A stretch of 64,000 nt of DNA from FEN-1219 sp963810755 (GTDB lineage: Bacteria; Pseudomonadota; Gammaproteobacteria; Steroidobacterales; Rariloculaceae). The position numbers were made by a program, and so were the translations under genes. This document shows, one piece after another, positions 27,807 to 37,659 of this stretch. The stretch covers positions 186,001-250,000 of the forward strand of contig CAWEOP010000006.1 in NCBI GenBank assembly GCA_963810755.1, written 5' to 3'. The notes beneath the pieces were generated by a model. That model did not search any database, was not told the DNA's origin, and was given only the letters and a program-made list of their open reading frames with translations. Numbering within the stretch: the first letter of the stretch is position 1; each line of letters starts with the position of its first letter.

Positions 27807-27945
27807 ACGACGCTCTCCGTTTTTTTCGATCGCAGCGGGCGAAATTATCGCGTAGGCGATCGGCGAGAAAGAATGAAGATTGCTGAAGGCGCGCTCGATC
27901 GCGCACGGCGAATCTCGCCGCGCCAACGCAGCCGTGAGCTCGACC

Positions 27946-30091
27946 TCAACCGTCGTGACGGCCTGCGGCGGCGTCGACCGTACTTCGGCGCGCAGAGGGG
28001 GCAACCGCCACGCCGGTCTTCTCCACCTCGACCAAGCAGTCGTAGAACGATGGCGCCCGGCCGATATCGGTCAAGCGCTGATGGGTGAGCTCGTTCGCGT
28101 TCTTGCCGTCGTGCGCGAGCTTCTTCCACCAGATCGACAGCGCGACCACGACGCCCGCTCGCGCCCTGTCGGTCACGCGGACGGCGAGCTCGAGGCTGCC
28201 GCGATCGTTGAACATGCGGACTCGGTCGCCGTCCTCGATGCCGCGTGCGGCGGCATCGGCGGGATGCATCTCGAGCGACGGCTCGCCTTCGGTCGCGCGC
28301 AGACTCGTGACGTTGACGAACGTGCTGTTCAAGAAATTGCGCGCGGGCGGCGAAATCATGGCCAGTGGGTAGCGAGCCGCGAGCTCGGAGCCGTCGCCAG
28401 TGTGCTCATACGGCGGAACGTAGTCGGGCACCGGGTTCACGCCGATCTTTTCGAGGCGCTCGCTGTAGAACTCGCACTTGCCCGACGGCGTCGGAAAGCC
28501 GCCCGCGGCGAACGGCGCGTAGCGCGCCGGCACGTCGAGCCGCTGCCAGCCCGCCGTCTTGAGCCGCTCCCAATCGAAGCTTGCCGTCGTGCCCGTCTTC
28601 TTGAACGCGGCCGCCGCTATCTCTTCGTCGCTGTCGCGAAAGCACGGCTCGCCAAAGCCCATCTTGGCGGCCAGCCGCCGGAAGATCTCGGTGTTCGGCA
28701 GCGCTTCGCCGAGCGGCTCGATCGCCGCGTTGTTTGCGAGCGTGTACAGGTGCCCATATGAGAGGTGCACGTCGACATGCTCGAGCTGCGTGGTCGCGGG
28801 CAGCACATAGTCCGCATAGTCGGCGGTGTCGGTTTGAAAGTGCTCCAGCACGACCGTGAACAGATCGTCGCGTGCGAAACCCTGGGCGACGCGCCGCGAC
28901 TCCGGCGCGACGGCGACCGGGTTGCTGTTGTAGACGATCAGCGCCTCGATCGGCGGTTCCGCACTCAGCAAATCGTCCCCGATCGTGCTCATGTTGATCG
29001 TACGGGGCTGTCTAAGAATGCCATCCGGCCCCGCGAGCAGATCGGGACGCTGCAGCGCGGCGAGGTCCTTGTTGAACATCGCGCTCGTCGAAAGCAGCAC
29101 GCCGCCCGCAGCCTCGCGCCAATGACCGGCCAACGCGGGCAGGCACGCGATCGCGCGGACGGCGTTGCCGCCGCCGTGCGCCCGCTGCAACCCGTAGTTC
29201 GCGCGGATCGCGGCCGGCTTGAGATGCCAGTAGTCGTGCGCGAGCCGTTCGACCTGCTCCGCCGCGATGCCGCAGAGCGCCGCGACGCGCTCGGGCGAGA
29301 TAGGCGTCGGCGCGCGCGGCGAGGGCCTCGAAGCCGAGCGTATAGCGCTCGATGTAGTCGCGATCGAGCCACCCCTCGCGGATCAGCACGTGCATCACTC
29401 CGAGCGCGAGCGCCGCGTCGGTGCCCGGCAGCGGCGCGATGTGCTCGTGACACTTCTCCGCGGTCAGCGAGCGGTACGGGTCGATCGCGATCAGCTTTGC
29501 GCCGTTGCGCTTGGCCTGTTGCGCGAAGCTCCACAGATGCAGATTCGACGCGATCGCATTCGTGCCCCAGAAGACGATCAGCTTGCTCTCGGCGAATGCC
29601 TCCATCGCGGGCCCGGTGCGAGTGCCGATCGTGTAGGTCATCGCCTCGCCGCCGGCGCTCGCACAGATCGTGCGATCCAGATGACTCGCGCCGAGCTTGT
29701 GAAAGAACCGCGCGGCCATCGATTCGCCCTGCACGAGCCCCATCGTGCCGGCGTAGGAATACGGCACGATGCGCTGGGGGTCGCGGGCCGCGATCGCCGC
29801 AAGCCGCGTCGCAATGTCGTCGAGGGCCTCGTCCCAACCGACGCGCGTGAACTCGCCTTTGCCTTTCGCGCCGGTGCGTTTCAGCGGAAACAACAGCCGG
29901 TCGCGGTGGTAGGTCCGCTCGAGGTAGCGCGCGACCTTCGTGCATAGCGCCCCATGCGTCGTCGGATGATCGGGATCGCCCGCGATCTTGGTCGCGACGC
30001 GGCGCCCTCCTTCCTGCTTCACGGTGACGAGCATCGCGCACGTATCGGGGCAATCGTGCGGGCAAGCGGCGCGGACGACGGTCGTGCTCAT
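27946..30091 (-). CDS. Molybdopterin oxidoreductase, BisC/FdhF-like with 4Fe-4S site, one frameshift
   Basis: About 714 residues. Start ATG 30091 overlaps the PhzF stop in ATGA. The N-terminus has the iron-sulfur ligands C10, C14, C18 and C50 ('ACPHDCPDTCAM', 'GALCTKV'). The active-site region is 'CASAGGEAMTYTIGTRTGPA' with 'SKLIVFWGTNAIASNLHLW', so the metal-ligating position does not appear to be a selenocysteine. A break near 29,296 is repaired by removing one base (span 3n+1). The second part has 'VVLEHFQTDTADYADYVLPA' and 'FPTPSGKCEFYSE', and the C-terminal cap has 'MHPADAAARGIEDGDRVRMF'. No Tat signal is seen, so it is likely cytoplasmic. Substrate unknown. Confidence 0.85.
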
Positions 30092-30879
30092 ACCTCGATC
30101 CAACCGTCGAGGTACTTGACGGCGCTGCCCGCGATCTCGACGCGATGGCCCTTGAGCTCGCAATGCAGCTCCGACCCGCGCCTCGAGATCTGCCGCGAGT
30201 GGATGGTGTTCTTGCTGAGCCGTTCCGCCCAATAGGGCGTGAGCGCGCAATGGATCGAGCCCGTGCCAGGGTCCTCGTCGATGCCGTAGGCAGGCGCGAA
30301 GTAACGCACGACGCAGTCCGAGTGCTCGCCGGGCGCCGTCGCGATCACGCCGGCGTTCAGGTCCTTAAGCGTCGCGAAGTCCGGCGCGAGCGCGCGGACG
30401 TCTTCCTCGCTCGCGAACACGGCGAGCAGATTGCCGCCGTCGTCGGTCGAGAGCACCTGAGCGGGCGTCGCGTGCAGCCCGTTCACGAGTGCGGCCGGCA
30501 CGTTGGCGACCGCATCGAGCGTCCAGCGCGGGAAATCCATCACCAATCGCTCGCCGGCCGCGACCACCGTGAGCACGCCGCTCAGCGTCTCGAACCTCAC
30601 CTCGCGGCGTCCGGGCTCGAGGATGTTGAATAGGACGTACGCGCTCGCGAGCGTAGCGTGACCACAGAGCTTCACCTCGACCGTTGGCGTGAACCACCGC
30701 AACCTGAACCCGACCTTCTCGGGAACGAAGAACGCGGTCTCCGCGAGATTGTTCTCGAGCCCGATCGACTGCATCGTCGCGTCGTCGAGCCACTCGTCGA
30801 GCGGCACGACGGCCGCCGGATTGCCGCTGAACAAACGGTCCGTGAACGCGTCGACCTGAAATATTCGGAGCTTCTTCAT
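30088..30879 (-). CDS. PhzF-family isomerase-like protein
   Basis: 263 residues, ATG 30879, the usual length. The PhzF fold is read from 'FQVDAFTDRLFSGNPAAVV' at the N-terminus, the catalytic glutamate E47 in 'NNLAETAFF', 'VKLCGHATLASAYVLF', and in the second half 'DEDPGTGSIHCALTPYWAER'. PhzF enzymes isomerise or epimerise small molecules; most members, like this one, have no known substrate. It overlaps the molybdopterin oxidoreductase by four bases and so is expressed with it. The pairing does not reveal a pathway. Confidence 0.88.
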   Translation of the reverse strand: MKKLRIFQVDAFTDRLFSGNPAAVVPLDEWLDDATMQSIGLENNLAETAFFVPEKVGFRLRWFTPTVEVKLCGHATLASAYVLFNILEPGRREVRFETLSGVLTVVAAGERLVMDFPRWTLDAVANVPAALVNGLHATPAQVLSTDDGGNLLAVFASEEDVRALAPDFATLKDLNAGVIATAPGEHSDCVVRYFAPAYGIDEDPGTGSIHCALTPYWAERLSKNTIHSRQISRRGSELHCELKGHRVEIAGSAVKYLDGWIEV

Positions 30880-30965
30880 GGCTGCGGCCGATAATAGCTC
30901 AAGGAATTCGAGTTATGGCCGATCTCAAGATGTGTCGACTCCCACGCTGACGGTCTCGGCTTACG

Positions 30966-31691
30966 GTGCGCACGATGGGTTCTGACCGCGACTATTATCG
31001 AATTCTGCTCGTGAGCCCGGATGCACCGGCCGCGATCATTCATACGAGCTACCGCACGCTGCTCCAACGCGCGAGCGCGCAAACGCAATCCGGCGCGGAC
31101 CCGGCGCAAGCGGCTTTGCTCACCGAAGCCTACGAGGTGCTCTCCGATCCCGAGCGGCGCGCGGCCTACGACCTCGCGCGCGACCTCGCGGCCTCGCCCG
31201 AGGACTACAGCGCGACGACGGTGCTCGATCCCGACGCCGCCCGCTACGCGGCACATGCGTGTCTCTTCTGCGGTACGCCGCACGGAATCGACGGTACCCT
31301 CGACCGCGAGGAAACCTGCCGTGCTTGCGGAAGCCCGCTGTTCCCCGCGGAGCGTCATCGCCTCGAGTATTCGGGCCAGCGAATGCTGAAGCGCACCCCG
31401 AAGCACCGCGAGATAGACCTCTACGTGAGCTGGCCGCAGGCCGCGCCGTACTCGGCCGACATGCGCGACCTGTCGCTCAACGGCATGCAGATCGCCGCCG
31501 GGGCGCCGCTGCAACTCAACCAGATCGTGAAGATCGACAGCGCCGCGTGCGCCGCGGTCGCGCGCGTCGCGCATTGCAAGCGCGAGCGGTCCGGCATCCC
31601 GGGCGCGCCCGAGCGTTGGATCGTCGGAGTCGAGTTCCTGACGCTGCGCTTCCGCACCACGCGCGGCGCTTTCGTCTCGACGCACGCGTAG
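30966..31691 (+). CDS. DnaJ-like / zinc-ribbon / PilZ fusion protein
   Basis: 241 residues from GTG 30966 (or ATG 30975). Residues about 8-70 look like a J-domain: 'RDYYRILLVSPDAPAAII', then a helix 'RTLLQRAS', and 'LLTEAYEVLSDPERRAAYDL'. The HPD tripeptide needed to stimulate DnaK is missing; the site reads HTSYRTLLQ. A two-knuckle ribbon follows (CLFCGTP near 98 and CRACGSP near 118). The C-terminal 100 residues resemble PilZ: 'RTPKHREIDLYVSW', 'MRDLSLNGMQIA' and 'ERWIVGVEFLTL'. The usual RxxxR/DxSxxG c-di-GMP motifs are only partly recognisable (DLSLNG present). It may couple c-di-GMP sensing to a protein partner. Confidence 0.7.
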   Translation: MRTMGSDRDYYRILLVSPDAPAAIIHTSYRTLLQRASAQTQSGADPAQAALLTEAYEVLSDPERRAAYDLARDLAASPEDYSATTVLDPDAARYAAHACLFCGTPHGIDGTLDREETCRACGSPLFPAERHRLEYSGQRMLKRTPKHREIDLYVSWPQAAPYSADMRDLSLNGMQIAAGAPLQLNQIVKIDSAACAAVARVAHCKRERSGIPGAPERWIVGVEFLTLRFRTTRGAFVSTHA

Positions 31692-31766
31692 CCCCCCAAT
31701 CCCGACCGGTTTGCGCGGCGCCTCGCACGCGGCGCATCATACGGACCATTCATTTCGGGGGAACTT

Positions 31767-32637
31767 ATGGCACGCATTCTTTGGCGCGCATTGGCGGGGC
31801 TCGCCGTCGCCGCCGCCGCGCTCACCGGCAACGCTCAGAACACCAAAGTGACTTCGCCGCGAATCTACGTGTTCGACGGCGGCGTGCTCGCGTCGGAGAC
31901 GGCGCGCTACCGGCTCACCGACGCCGACGTGCAGGAGGTTTCGCTCTCGGTCGCGTCGTTCCTCATCGTTCATCCGCGCGGCGTGCTGATGTGGGACGCG
32001 GGCGCGGTCGCGGATCACGAGCGCGGCGGGCGGCCTCGGCTTCGAGCAGCGCATCTTGCGGCGCGACAAGCAAGAACGGTTCGTGAAGCTCGCCCCGACG
32101 CTCGTGTCGCAGCTCGCGTCGGCGGGCTATAAGCCGGCCGACGTCACGCACCTCGCGTTGTCGCACTACCACTGGGATCACACGGCCGACGCGAACCTGT
32201 TCGCCGGCGCGACCTGGCTCGCGTCGAAGGTCGAGCACGACGCGATGTTCTCGGCGGACCCGCCAGGCGGCTCGCGCCCCGAGACGTTCTCCGCGCTGAA
32301 GAACAGCAAGACCGTGCTCATCACCGAGAACGAGCACGACGTGTTCGGCGACGGCACGGTGATCATCAAGCAGGCGCACGGCCACACCGAAGGGCATGCC
32401 GTGCTGTTCGTGAAGCTCGCGAAGACCGGCCCGGTCGTGCTTTCGGGCGACCTTTATCACTACCCCGCCGAGCGCACGCTCGGCCGACTGCCGACGTTCG
32501 AGGTCAGCGAGGAGCAGACGAAGGCCGCGCGCGCGGACGTCGAAGCGTTCCTGAAACGCACGGGCGCGCAGCTCTGGATCCAGCACGACCTCGCCGCGTT
32601 CCGTAAGCTCAAGCTCGCGCCGCAGTACTACGACTGA
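31767..32637 (+). CDS. Exported metallo-beta-lactamase-fold hydrolase, one frameshift
   Basis: About 289 residues when restored. GGGGGAACTT precedes ATG 31767. Signal peptide ALAGLAVAAAALTGNAQ. The first frame ends in 'SFLIVHPRGVLMWDAGAVAD', and the second carries 'PADVTHLALSHYHWDHTADA' with the zinc motif HxHxDH, 'IIKQAHGHTEGHAVLFV' and 'VLSGDLYHYP', so all usual metal ligands are present. The break is near 32,031 and one extra base explains it (span 3n+1). Closest in plan to AHL-lactonase-like proteins, but the substrate is not known. A truncated product would lack the metal site. Confidence 0.82.
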
Positions 32638-32658
32638 CGGAGCGCGGCATCTCGACCG

Positions 32659-33741
32659 CTACGCTTCGGCCGCCTTCGCCGCGAGGCGCTGCCACATGCG
32701 CTCGAACTTCTGACCGCTGCCGCCGTGCGCGACGAGCGATACGCTCGCGGTCTCCTCGTCGATGACGTCGTTCGCGGCGAGCACGGCCAATGCGCCGGCG
32801 ACGACGCCGAAGCGCAGCGCGCGCCCGAGCGCCGTGGCCGGGCGCGACGGCCGGCCACGCAGCTGGTCGTCGAGCGCCTCGAGCAGCCGGCCCGAGAGCT
32901 CCCAAGTCGCGGCGATGCGCCGCGCAACGTGGGGCGTGTGCTCGTCGAGCAGCGCGGCAAGCGCGGTCGCGTCGGGACGCAGGCCTTGCGCCGTGTACTG
33001 ATCCGTCGCGACGCGGAACACCACGATCGCGGCGAGACCGGTCACGAGCCCTAGAAGCTGCGCCGCGAACGGGTCCTCGCCTTCGATCGCGAACGCGTAC
33101 ACCTCCGCGGCCGCGGCGGTTCGGTAGGTGTGCTCCCACGCCGTCTCCGCGAATCGGCTGACCTCCTTCGAGCCTGCGCGGAACACCGGCTGCACGAGCG
33201 CGACGGCGGCGAGCGAGCGGATGCCCTGATGGCCGAGGATCGTGACCGCCCGATCGATGCTCTCGATCGGTTTGTTGCTCGTGCGGTAGTACGGGCCGTT
33301 CGCGAGCTTGAGGAGGCTGCCGACGAGCGCGGGGTCGCGCGCGATGATGTCCGCCAGATCCTTACGCGAGCTGTCGTCGTCGCTCGCCGCGCGCAGCAGC
33401 TGCGGCAACAGCAATGGCCGGCGCGGCGCGTAGCGCGGATCGGTCGCGCTGATGTCGAGCGTGGCGCCGATCGCCGCGACGATCTTCACGTGCGCCGGCG
33501 GCACCAGGTGTTGAAGCTCCGTGCCGAGCGCGAGCTGGCGGAGCTGGCGTAGCGCTTCCTCGCGGCCGAGCGCGCGCGAAGCGTCCGGCGGAGGTAGCGC
33601 CGCCGCGCGAGCGGCAGCGTCGTCGCCCGAGTCCTCGTCGTCCTCGTCGTCGGCGCGGCGCGGCGTGCGCCGCAGCAGCGACACCACCACGGCTGCCAGC
33701 ACCGCGACGAGCACGAGAAAGATGAGTCCCCTGACCAGCAT
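32659..33741 (-). CDS. HDOD-domain protein with N-terminal membrane anchor
   Basis: 360 residues from ATG 33741; a TTG five codons upstream is possible. One membrane helix (GLIFLVLVAVLAAVVVSLL) is followed by an acidic linker at about residues 28-45 (DDEDDEDSGDD), then a helical HDOD region: 'DLADIIARDPALVGSLLKLA', 'RTSNKPIESIDRAVTILGHQ' with 'GIRSLAAVALVQPVF', and 'ATDQYTAQGLRPDATALAAL'. HDOD proteins take part in signalling, often with c-di-GMP or stress pathways, but lack hydrolase residues. It is convergent with the hydrolase at 31,767. No partner is evident beside it. Confidence 0.82.
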   Translation of the reverse strand: MLVRGLIFLVLVAVLAAVVVSLLRRTPRRADDEDDEDSGDDAAARAAALPPPDASRALGREEALRQLRQLALGTELQHLVPPAHVKIVAAIGATLDISATDPRYAPRRPLLLPQLLRAASDDDSSRKDLADIIARDPALVGSLLKLANGPYYRTSNKPIESIDRAVTILGHQGIRSLAAVALVQPVFRAGSKEVSRFAETAWEHTYRTAAAAEVYAFAIEGEDPFAAQLLGLVTGLAAIVVFRVATDQYTAQGLRPDATALAALLDEHTPHVARRIAATWELSGRLLEALDDQLRGRPSRPATALGRALRFGVVAGALAVLAANDVIDEETASVSLVAHGGSGQKFERMWQRLAAKAAEA

Positions 33742-33839
33742 TGATCGGCCCCGCAACGCGCGACACGAGCGTCGCGGCGAATCGTACAGTCACGGAGCCG
33801 CGATCGCGACCGGGAAAACCTGATTGCTTCGGGGAACGA

Positions 33840-35651
33840 TCAGCGGGGCTCGGGAACGTCACCCGGCGTGGACGCTGCCGCGGACTCGGCCGCAGCCAGC
33901 GCGGCGAGCCGCGTCGCCTCGAACTCGTCGCCGGCGTTCCAGCGTGGCAACTCGGGATCGTTCGCGACGATGAGCCCTGCGAAAAAGCCGAACTGCGCGT
34001 CCTGTGCGAGACCGTCGAAGCGCCACTCGTCGGTCAGCTCGTCGCTCGGCTGGTGATAGTGGCGCTCCACGTACGCGTCGACTTGCTCGACGCCCCAGCC
34101 CGGGGGCTTGTCGACGAAATCCGTGCCGCCGCTGAAGTAGAACGCCGGCACGCCGATTTTGGCGAAGTTGAACTGATCGGAGCGATAGTAGGAGCCGCGT
34201 TCGGGAAACTGATCGGCCTTCAACACGCGCTGCTGGAACGCAGCGACCTCGGTCGCGACGGCGTCCAGGCTCGACCTGCCGAGGCCGATGAACGTGATGT
34301 CGCGCGTTGCGCCCCAGATGTTGCCGCTGTCGTAATTCACGTTGGCCGCGATCTTCCCGGCGGGCACCGCCGGGTGCGCGGCAAAGTACTGCGAGCCGAG
34401 CAAGCCCTGCTCCTCCGCCGCGGGGAACATCAGCATCACGGAGCGCCGCGGCCGTTCCGGGAGCGCCGCGTACGCCTTGCCGATCGCGAGCACCATGCCG
34501 ACCCCGCTCGCGTTGTCGCGAGCGCCGTTGTAGATCTTGTCGGCGGGATCGCCATTCGGATTCGCCTCGCCGACCCCGAAATGATCGTGGTGCGCGCTGT
34601 AGATCACGAGCTCCTCGGCACCCGCGGGATCGGACCCGCGGAGCACTCCGAGCACGTTGGCCGACTGAGTGCGCGCGAGGGTGTTGCGCAGGTTGATTGA
34701 CGTCGTGAGCCCGAGCGAGACGGGTTCGAAGTCGCGGCGTTTCGCCTGCTCGATCAGGCCGTCGAGATTCCCGTCGGGACCGAGCAGCTTGCGCGCGCCG
34801 TCCTCCGTGACCCACGCTCTGACCTGCAGCCGCGGCTCGTCGCCCGGCGGCAGCTCGTACTGCGCCCCGCCCCACGAAGCCTGCACGACCTGCCACGGAT
34901 AGCCCGCGGACGGCGTCGTATGAATGATGATGGCGCCGGCCGCACCGTGGCGCGCCGCGCTCTGGTACTTGTACATCCAGCGGCCGTAGTACAGCCGCTC
35001 GGCGCCCGCGAACAGCGCCGGATCCCAGTCCGGATCGTTGTTGAGCATCACGAGCACTTTGCCCGCGACATCGACGCCCTTGAAGTCGTCCCACGAGTAC
35101 TCGGGCGCTTCGATACCGTAGCCGACGAACACGAGCTCGGCGTCGGCGACGCCGGAGCGCGCTTGCTGCACGCCGCTCGCCGCAATGAAATCGGTGCTGC
35201 GCGCGAGCGCGACGCTCGTTCCGCTACGCGTGAACTGCCACTTCGCGGGCGCGTTCGTCGTAACCGAGACTAGCCCGACGGGCTGCTCCCACTTACCGTC
35301 CGCCGCGCCGGGCTCGAAGCCGAGGGCGGCGAGCTCGCGCGCGAGATAGGCGCGCGTCATCTTATCGCCCGCGGTTCCAGGCGCTCGGCCGGCGTAGCGG
35401 TCGTCCGCGATCTCCGCGACGATGCGGCGGATGTCGTCTCCGGTGATCGCGTCCGCAGCCGCAACGGCAATCGGCGTCACCCGCGACGGCGCGGGCGGCT
35501 GAGCCGGAGGCGGCAGCGGCGCGGGCGGGAGCGCGGCCGTCTCCGGGCCGAGCTCCGTCGGCACGTCGCGCTGGCAGCTCGCGAGCAGCGCGGCGGCGGC
35601 GCACAGCGCCGCGCGGACGAACGGACGAGCGCGCGGATCAGCCGACCACAT
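33840..35651 (-). CDS. M28-family zinc aminopeptidase lipoprotein
   Basis: 603 residues from ATG 35651. The signal peptide ends in a lipobox (AALLASC), so it is a lipoprotein, followed by a Pro-rich linker. A PA-like insert lies at about residues 150-300. The zinc peptidase core has all expected ligands: His in 'YSAHHDHFG', Asp in 'NGARDNASGVG', the Glu pair in 'FPAAEEQGLLGS', Asp in 'VNYDSGNIWG' and His in 'ERHYHQPSDE'. It should act on peptides outside the cytoplasm. The start overlaps the end of the MaoC gene by 14 bases on the same strand, indicating joint transcription. Confidence 0.88.
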   Translation of the reverse strand: MWSADPRARPFVRAALCAAAALLASCQRDVPTELGPETAALPPAPLPPPAQPPAPSRVTPIAVAAADAITGDDIRRIVAEIADDRYAGRAPGTAGDKMTRAYLARELAALGFEPGAADGKWEQPVGLVSVTTNAPAKWQFTRSGTSVALARSTDFIAASGVQQARSGVADAELVFVGYGIEAPEYSWDDFKGVDVAGKVLVMLNNDPDWDPALFAGAERLYYGRWMYKYQSAARHGAAGAIIIHTTPSAGYPWQVVQASWGGAQYELPPGDEPRLQVRAWVTEDGARKLLGPDGNLDGLIEQAKRRDFEPVSLGLTTSINLRNTLARTQSANVLGVLRGSDPAGAEELVIYSAHHDHFGVGEANPNGDPADKIYNGARDNASGVGMVLAIGKAYAALPERPRRSVMLMFPAAEEQGLLGSQYFAAHPAVPAGKIAANVNYDSGNIWGATRDITFIGLGRSSLDAVATEVAAFQQRVLKADQFPERGSYYRSDQFNFAKIGVPAFYFSGGTDFVDKPPGWGVEQVDAYVERHYHQPSDELTDEWRFDGLAQDAQFGFFAGLIVANDPELPRWNAGDEFEATRLAALAAAESAAASTPGDVPEPR

Positions 35652-36099
35652 GCAGGCTCAGCCATTCCGCGACGAGCGCGGGCTTGTCTTCGTTCTCGAT
35701 CTCGACGGTCACGTCCATCTTGATGATCACGTTCCCAGGCTTGCGTTCCTCGACTTGAGCGAGCGTGCCCACGGCGCGGATCCGCTTGCCGACGCGCACC
35801 GGCGCGACGAACCGGATCTTGTCGAATCCGTAGTTCACGAGCAGCGTCCGATTCGCGAGCACGGGGATGTAGTCGAGACACAGTGGCACGAGCAGCGACA
35901 GCGTGAGGAACCCGTGCGCGATCGTGCCGCCGAACGGCGTCTTCTTCGCAAGCTCGAGGTCGACGTGGACGAACTGGTGATCGAGCGTGACGTCCGCGAA
36001 CTGATTCACGCGCTCCTGGTCGACGAGGAACCAATCGGACACGCCGAGCCGATCGCCGACTCGGGCGGAGAGCTCCTCACGTGTTACGGTTTGAGCCAT
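35638..36099 (-). CDS. MaoC-family (R)-specific enoyl-CoA hydratase-like protein
   Basis: 153 residues, ATG 36099, a single hot-dog fold. The hydratase dyad appears as Asp40 and His45 in 'FADVTLDHQFVHVDLE', followed by 'TPFGGTIAHGFLTLSLL' and the C-terminal strand 'AEWLSLHVVG'. Enzymes of this type hydrate short enoyl-CoA esters or act in other acyl-CoA steps. It is divergent from rimO across a 219-base gap in which I see no clear promoter, only C-rich tracts close to the rimO start. It overlaps the M28 peptidase gene downstream. Confidence 0.87.
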   Translation of the reverse strand: MAQTVTREELSARVGDRLGVSDWFLVDQERVNQFADVTLDHQFVHVDLELAKKTPFGGTIAHGFLTLSLLVPLCLDYIPVLANRTLLVNYGFDKIRFVAPVRVGKRIRAVGTLAQVEERKPGNVIIKMDVTVEIENEDKPALVAEWLSLHVVG

Positions 36100-36318
36100 G
36101 GTCGCGACTTGTTCCTGAGCGCGTTGGGCGCCACTGTTGCGGACGCCGATGCAGGGGCTTCACGGCTCGCGGCCCGCTTCCTTGCCCACCGAGATTCGAT
36201 TGTGGTCGCTGCCGCCGTTGACGTAAAGCCGCGCAACCGTTGCCTTTTGCTCACCCGCGTGGCGCAATAGCGCCCCCCTTGCGCCCCCATCGAGCACGCC
36301 GTGCCCCCAGTGCCCCCA

Positions 36319-37647
36319 ATGTCCAAGACGACCGCCCCTAAAATCGGCTTCGTGAGCCTCGGCTGCCCGAAGGCGCTCGTCGATTCCGAGCGGATCCTGA
36401 GTCAGCTGCGTGCGGAGGGGTACGAGACCGCGGCGGACTATGCGGGCGCTGACATCGTCGTCGTGAACACTTGCGGCTTCCTCGACAGCGCGCGCGAGGA
36501 ATCGCTCGACGCGATCGGGGAGGCGCTCGCGGAGAACGGCCGCGTGATCGTCACGGGCTGCCTCGGCGCGGAGCCCGAGACGATCCGCGCCGCGCACCCG
36601 AACGTGATCGCAATCACGGGACCTCATCAATACGAAGCGGTGATGGGCGCCGTTCACGAGGCGCTGCCGCCGCCGCACGATCCGTTCGTCGACCTCGTGC
36701 CGCCCCAGGGTGTGAAGCTCACGCCGCGCCACTACGCCTACCTGAAAATCTCCGAGGGCTGCAATCACCGCTGCAGCTTCTGCATCATCCCGCGCCTGCG
36801 CGGCGATCTTAAGAGCCGGCCCGCCGCCGACGTGCTGCGCGAAGCGGAGCGGCTCGTGAAAGCCGGCGTGAAGGAGCTGCTCGTGATCTCGCAGGACACG
36901 AGCGCGTACGGCGTCGACGTACGCTACGCCGAGTCGGAGTGGAAGGGCCGCAAGGTCGCCGCGCGGATCACGGATCTCTCCGCCGCTCTAGGCGAGCTCG
37001 GCGCGTGGATACGGCTGCACTACGTTTACCCCTATCCGCACGTCGACGATCTCATCCCGTTGATGGCCGAGGGCAAGGTGCTGCCGTACCTCGACGTGCC
37101 GTTCCAGCACGCGAGCCCGAAGATCCTGAAGGCGATGAAGCGGCCCGCGGCCGAAGCGAAGACGCTACAACGCATCCGCGAATGGCGCAGCGCGGTACCC
37201 GAGCTCACGATCCGCTCGACGTTCATCGTGGGGTTCCCGGGCGAGACCGAGCAGGACTTCCAGACGCTGCTCGACTGGCTCGAGGAAGCGGAGCTCGACC
37301 GGGTCGGTTGCTTCCGCTACGAGCCTGTGCGCGACGCGGCGGCGAACGCGCTGCCGAACGCCGTGCCGGAAGAAGTCAAAGAGGAGCGCTGGCACCGCTT
37401 CATGGCGGCGCAGCAGAAGATCAGCGCGCGCCGCTTGCAGCAGCGTGTCGGCACCGAGATCGACGTGATCGTCGACGAGCGCGACGGTGATCAGGCGCTC
37501 GGCCGCTCGATGGCGGACGCGCCCGAGATCGACGGGCGTGTGTACCTTCCGGGCGGCAAAGGCGCGAAGAAGCTTGTGGCCGGCGCCGTGATCCGCGCGC
37601 GTGTCACCCAGGCGGACGAGTACGACCTCTGGGCGGAGCCGCTGTAG
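36319..37647 (+). CDS. rimO: Ribosomal protein uS12 methylthiotransferase
   Basis: 442 residues from ATG 36319. It adds a methylthio group to an aspartate of ribosomal protein S12. The N-terminal UPF0004 domain holds the first cluster cysteines: C16 in 'SLGCPKALVDSE', C52 in 'VNTCGFLDSAREESLDAIGE', and one in 'TGCLGAEPE'. The radical-SAM motif CxxxCxxC is in 'GCNHRCSFCIIPRLRGD'. Later parts 'VYPYPHVDDLIPLMAEGKVL' and 'STFIVGFPGETEQDFQTLL' and a C-terminal TRAM domain complete the family architecture. GTG codons at 36301 and 36310 are in frame, but they sit in a repeated GTGCCCCCA tract, so I prefer the ATG. Confidence 0.95.
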   Translation: MSKTTAPKIGFVSLGCPKALVDSERILSQLRAEGYETAADYAGADIVVVNTCGFLDSAREESLDAIGEALAENGRVIVTGCLGAEPETIRAAHPNVIAITGPHQYEAVMGAVHEALPPPHDPFVDLVPPQGVKLTPRHYAYLKISEGCNHRCSFCIIPRLRGDLKSRPAADVLREAERLVKAGVKELLVISQDTSAYGVDVRYAESEWKGRKVAARITDLSAALGELGAWIRLHYVYPYPHVDDLIPLMAEGKVLPYLDVPFQHASPKILKAMKRPAAEAKTLQRIREWRSAVPELTIRSTFIVGFPGETEQDFQTLLDWLEEAELDRVGCFRYEPVRDAAANALPNAVPEEVKEERWHRFMAAQQKISARRLQQRVGTEIDVIVDERDGDQALGRSMADAPEIDGRVYLPGGKGAKKLVAGAVIRARVTQADEYDLWAEPL

Positions 37648-37659
37648 GCAGAGCTGGCC

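Noticed and set aside
36301..36318. GTG starts for rimO upstream of ATG 36319
   Set aside because: They lie in a repeated GTGCCCCCA tract with no ribosome-binding site and would add a Pro-rich stub absent from typical RimO proteins.
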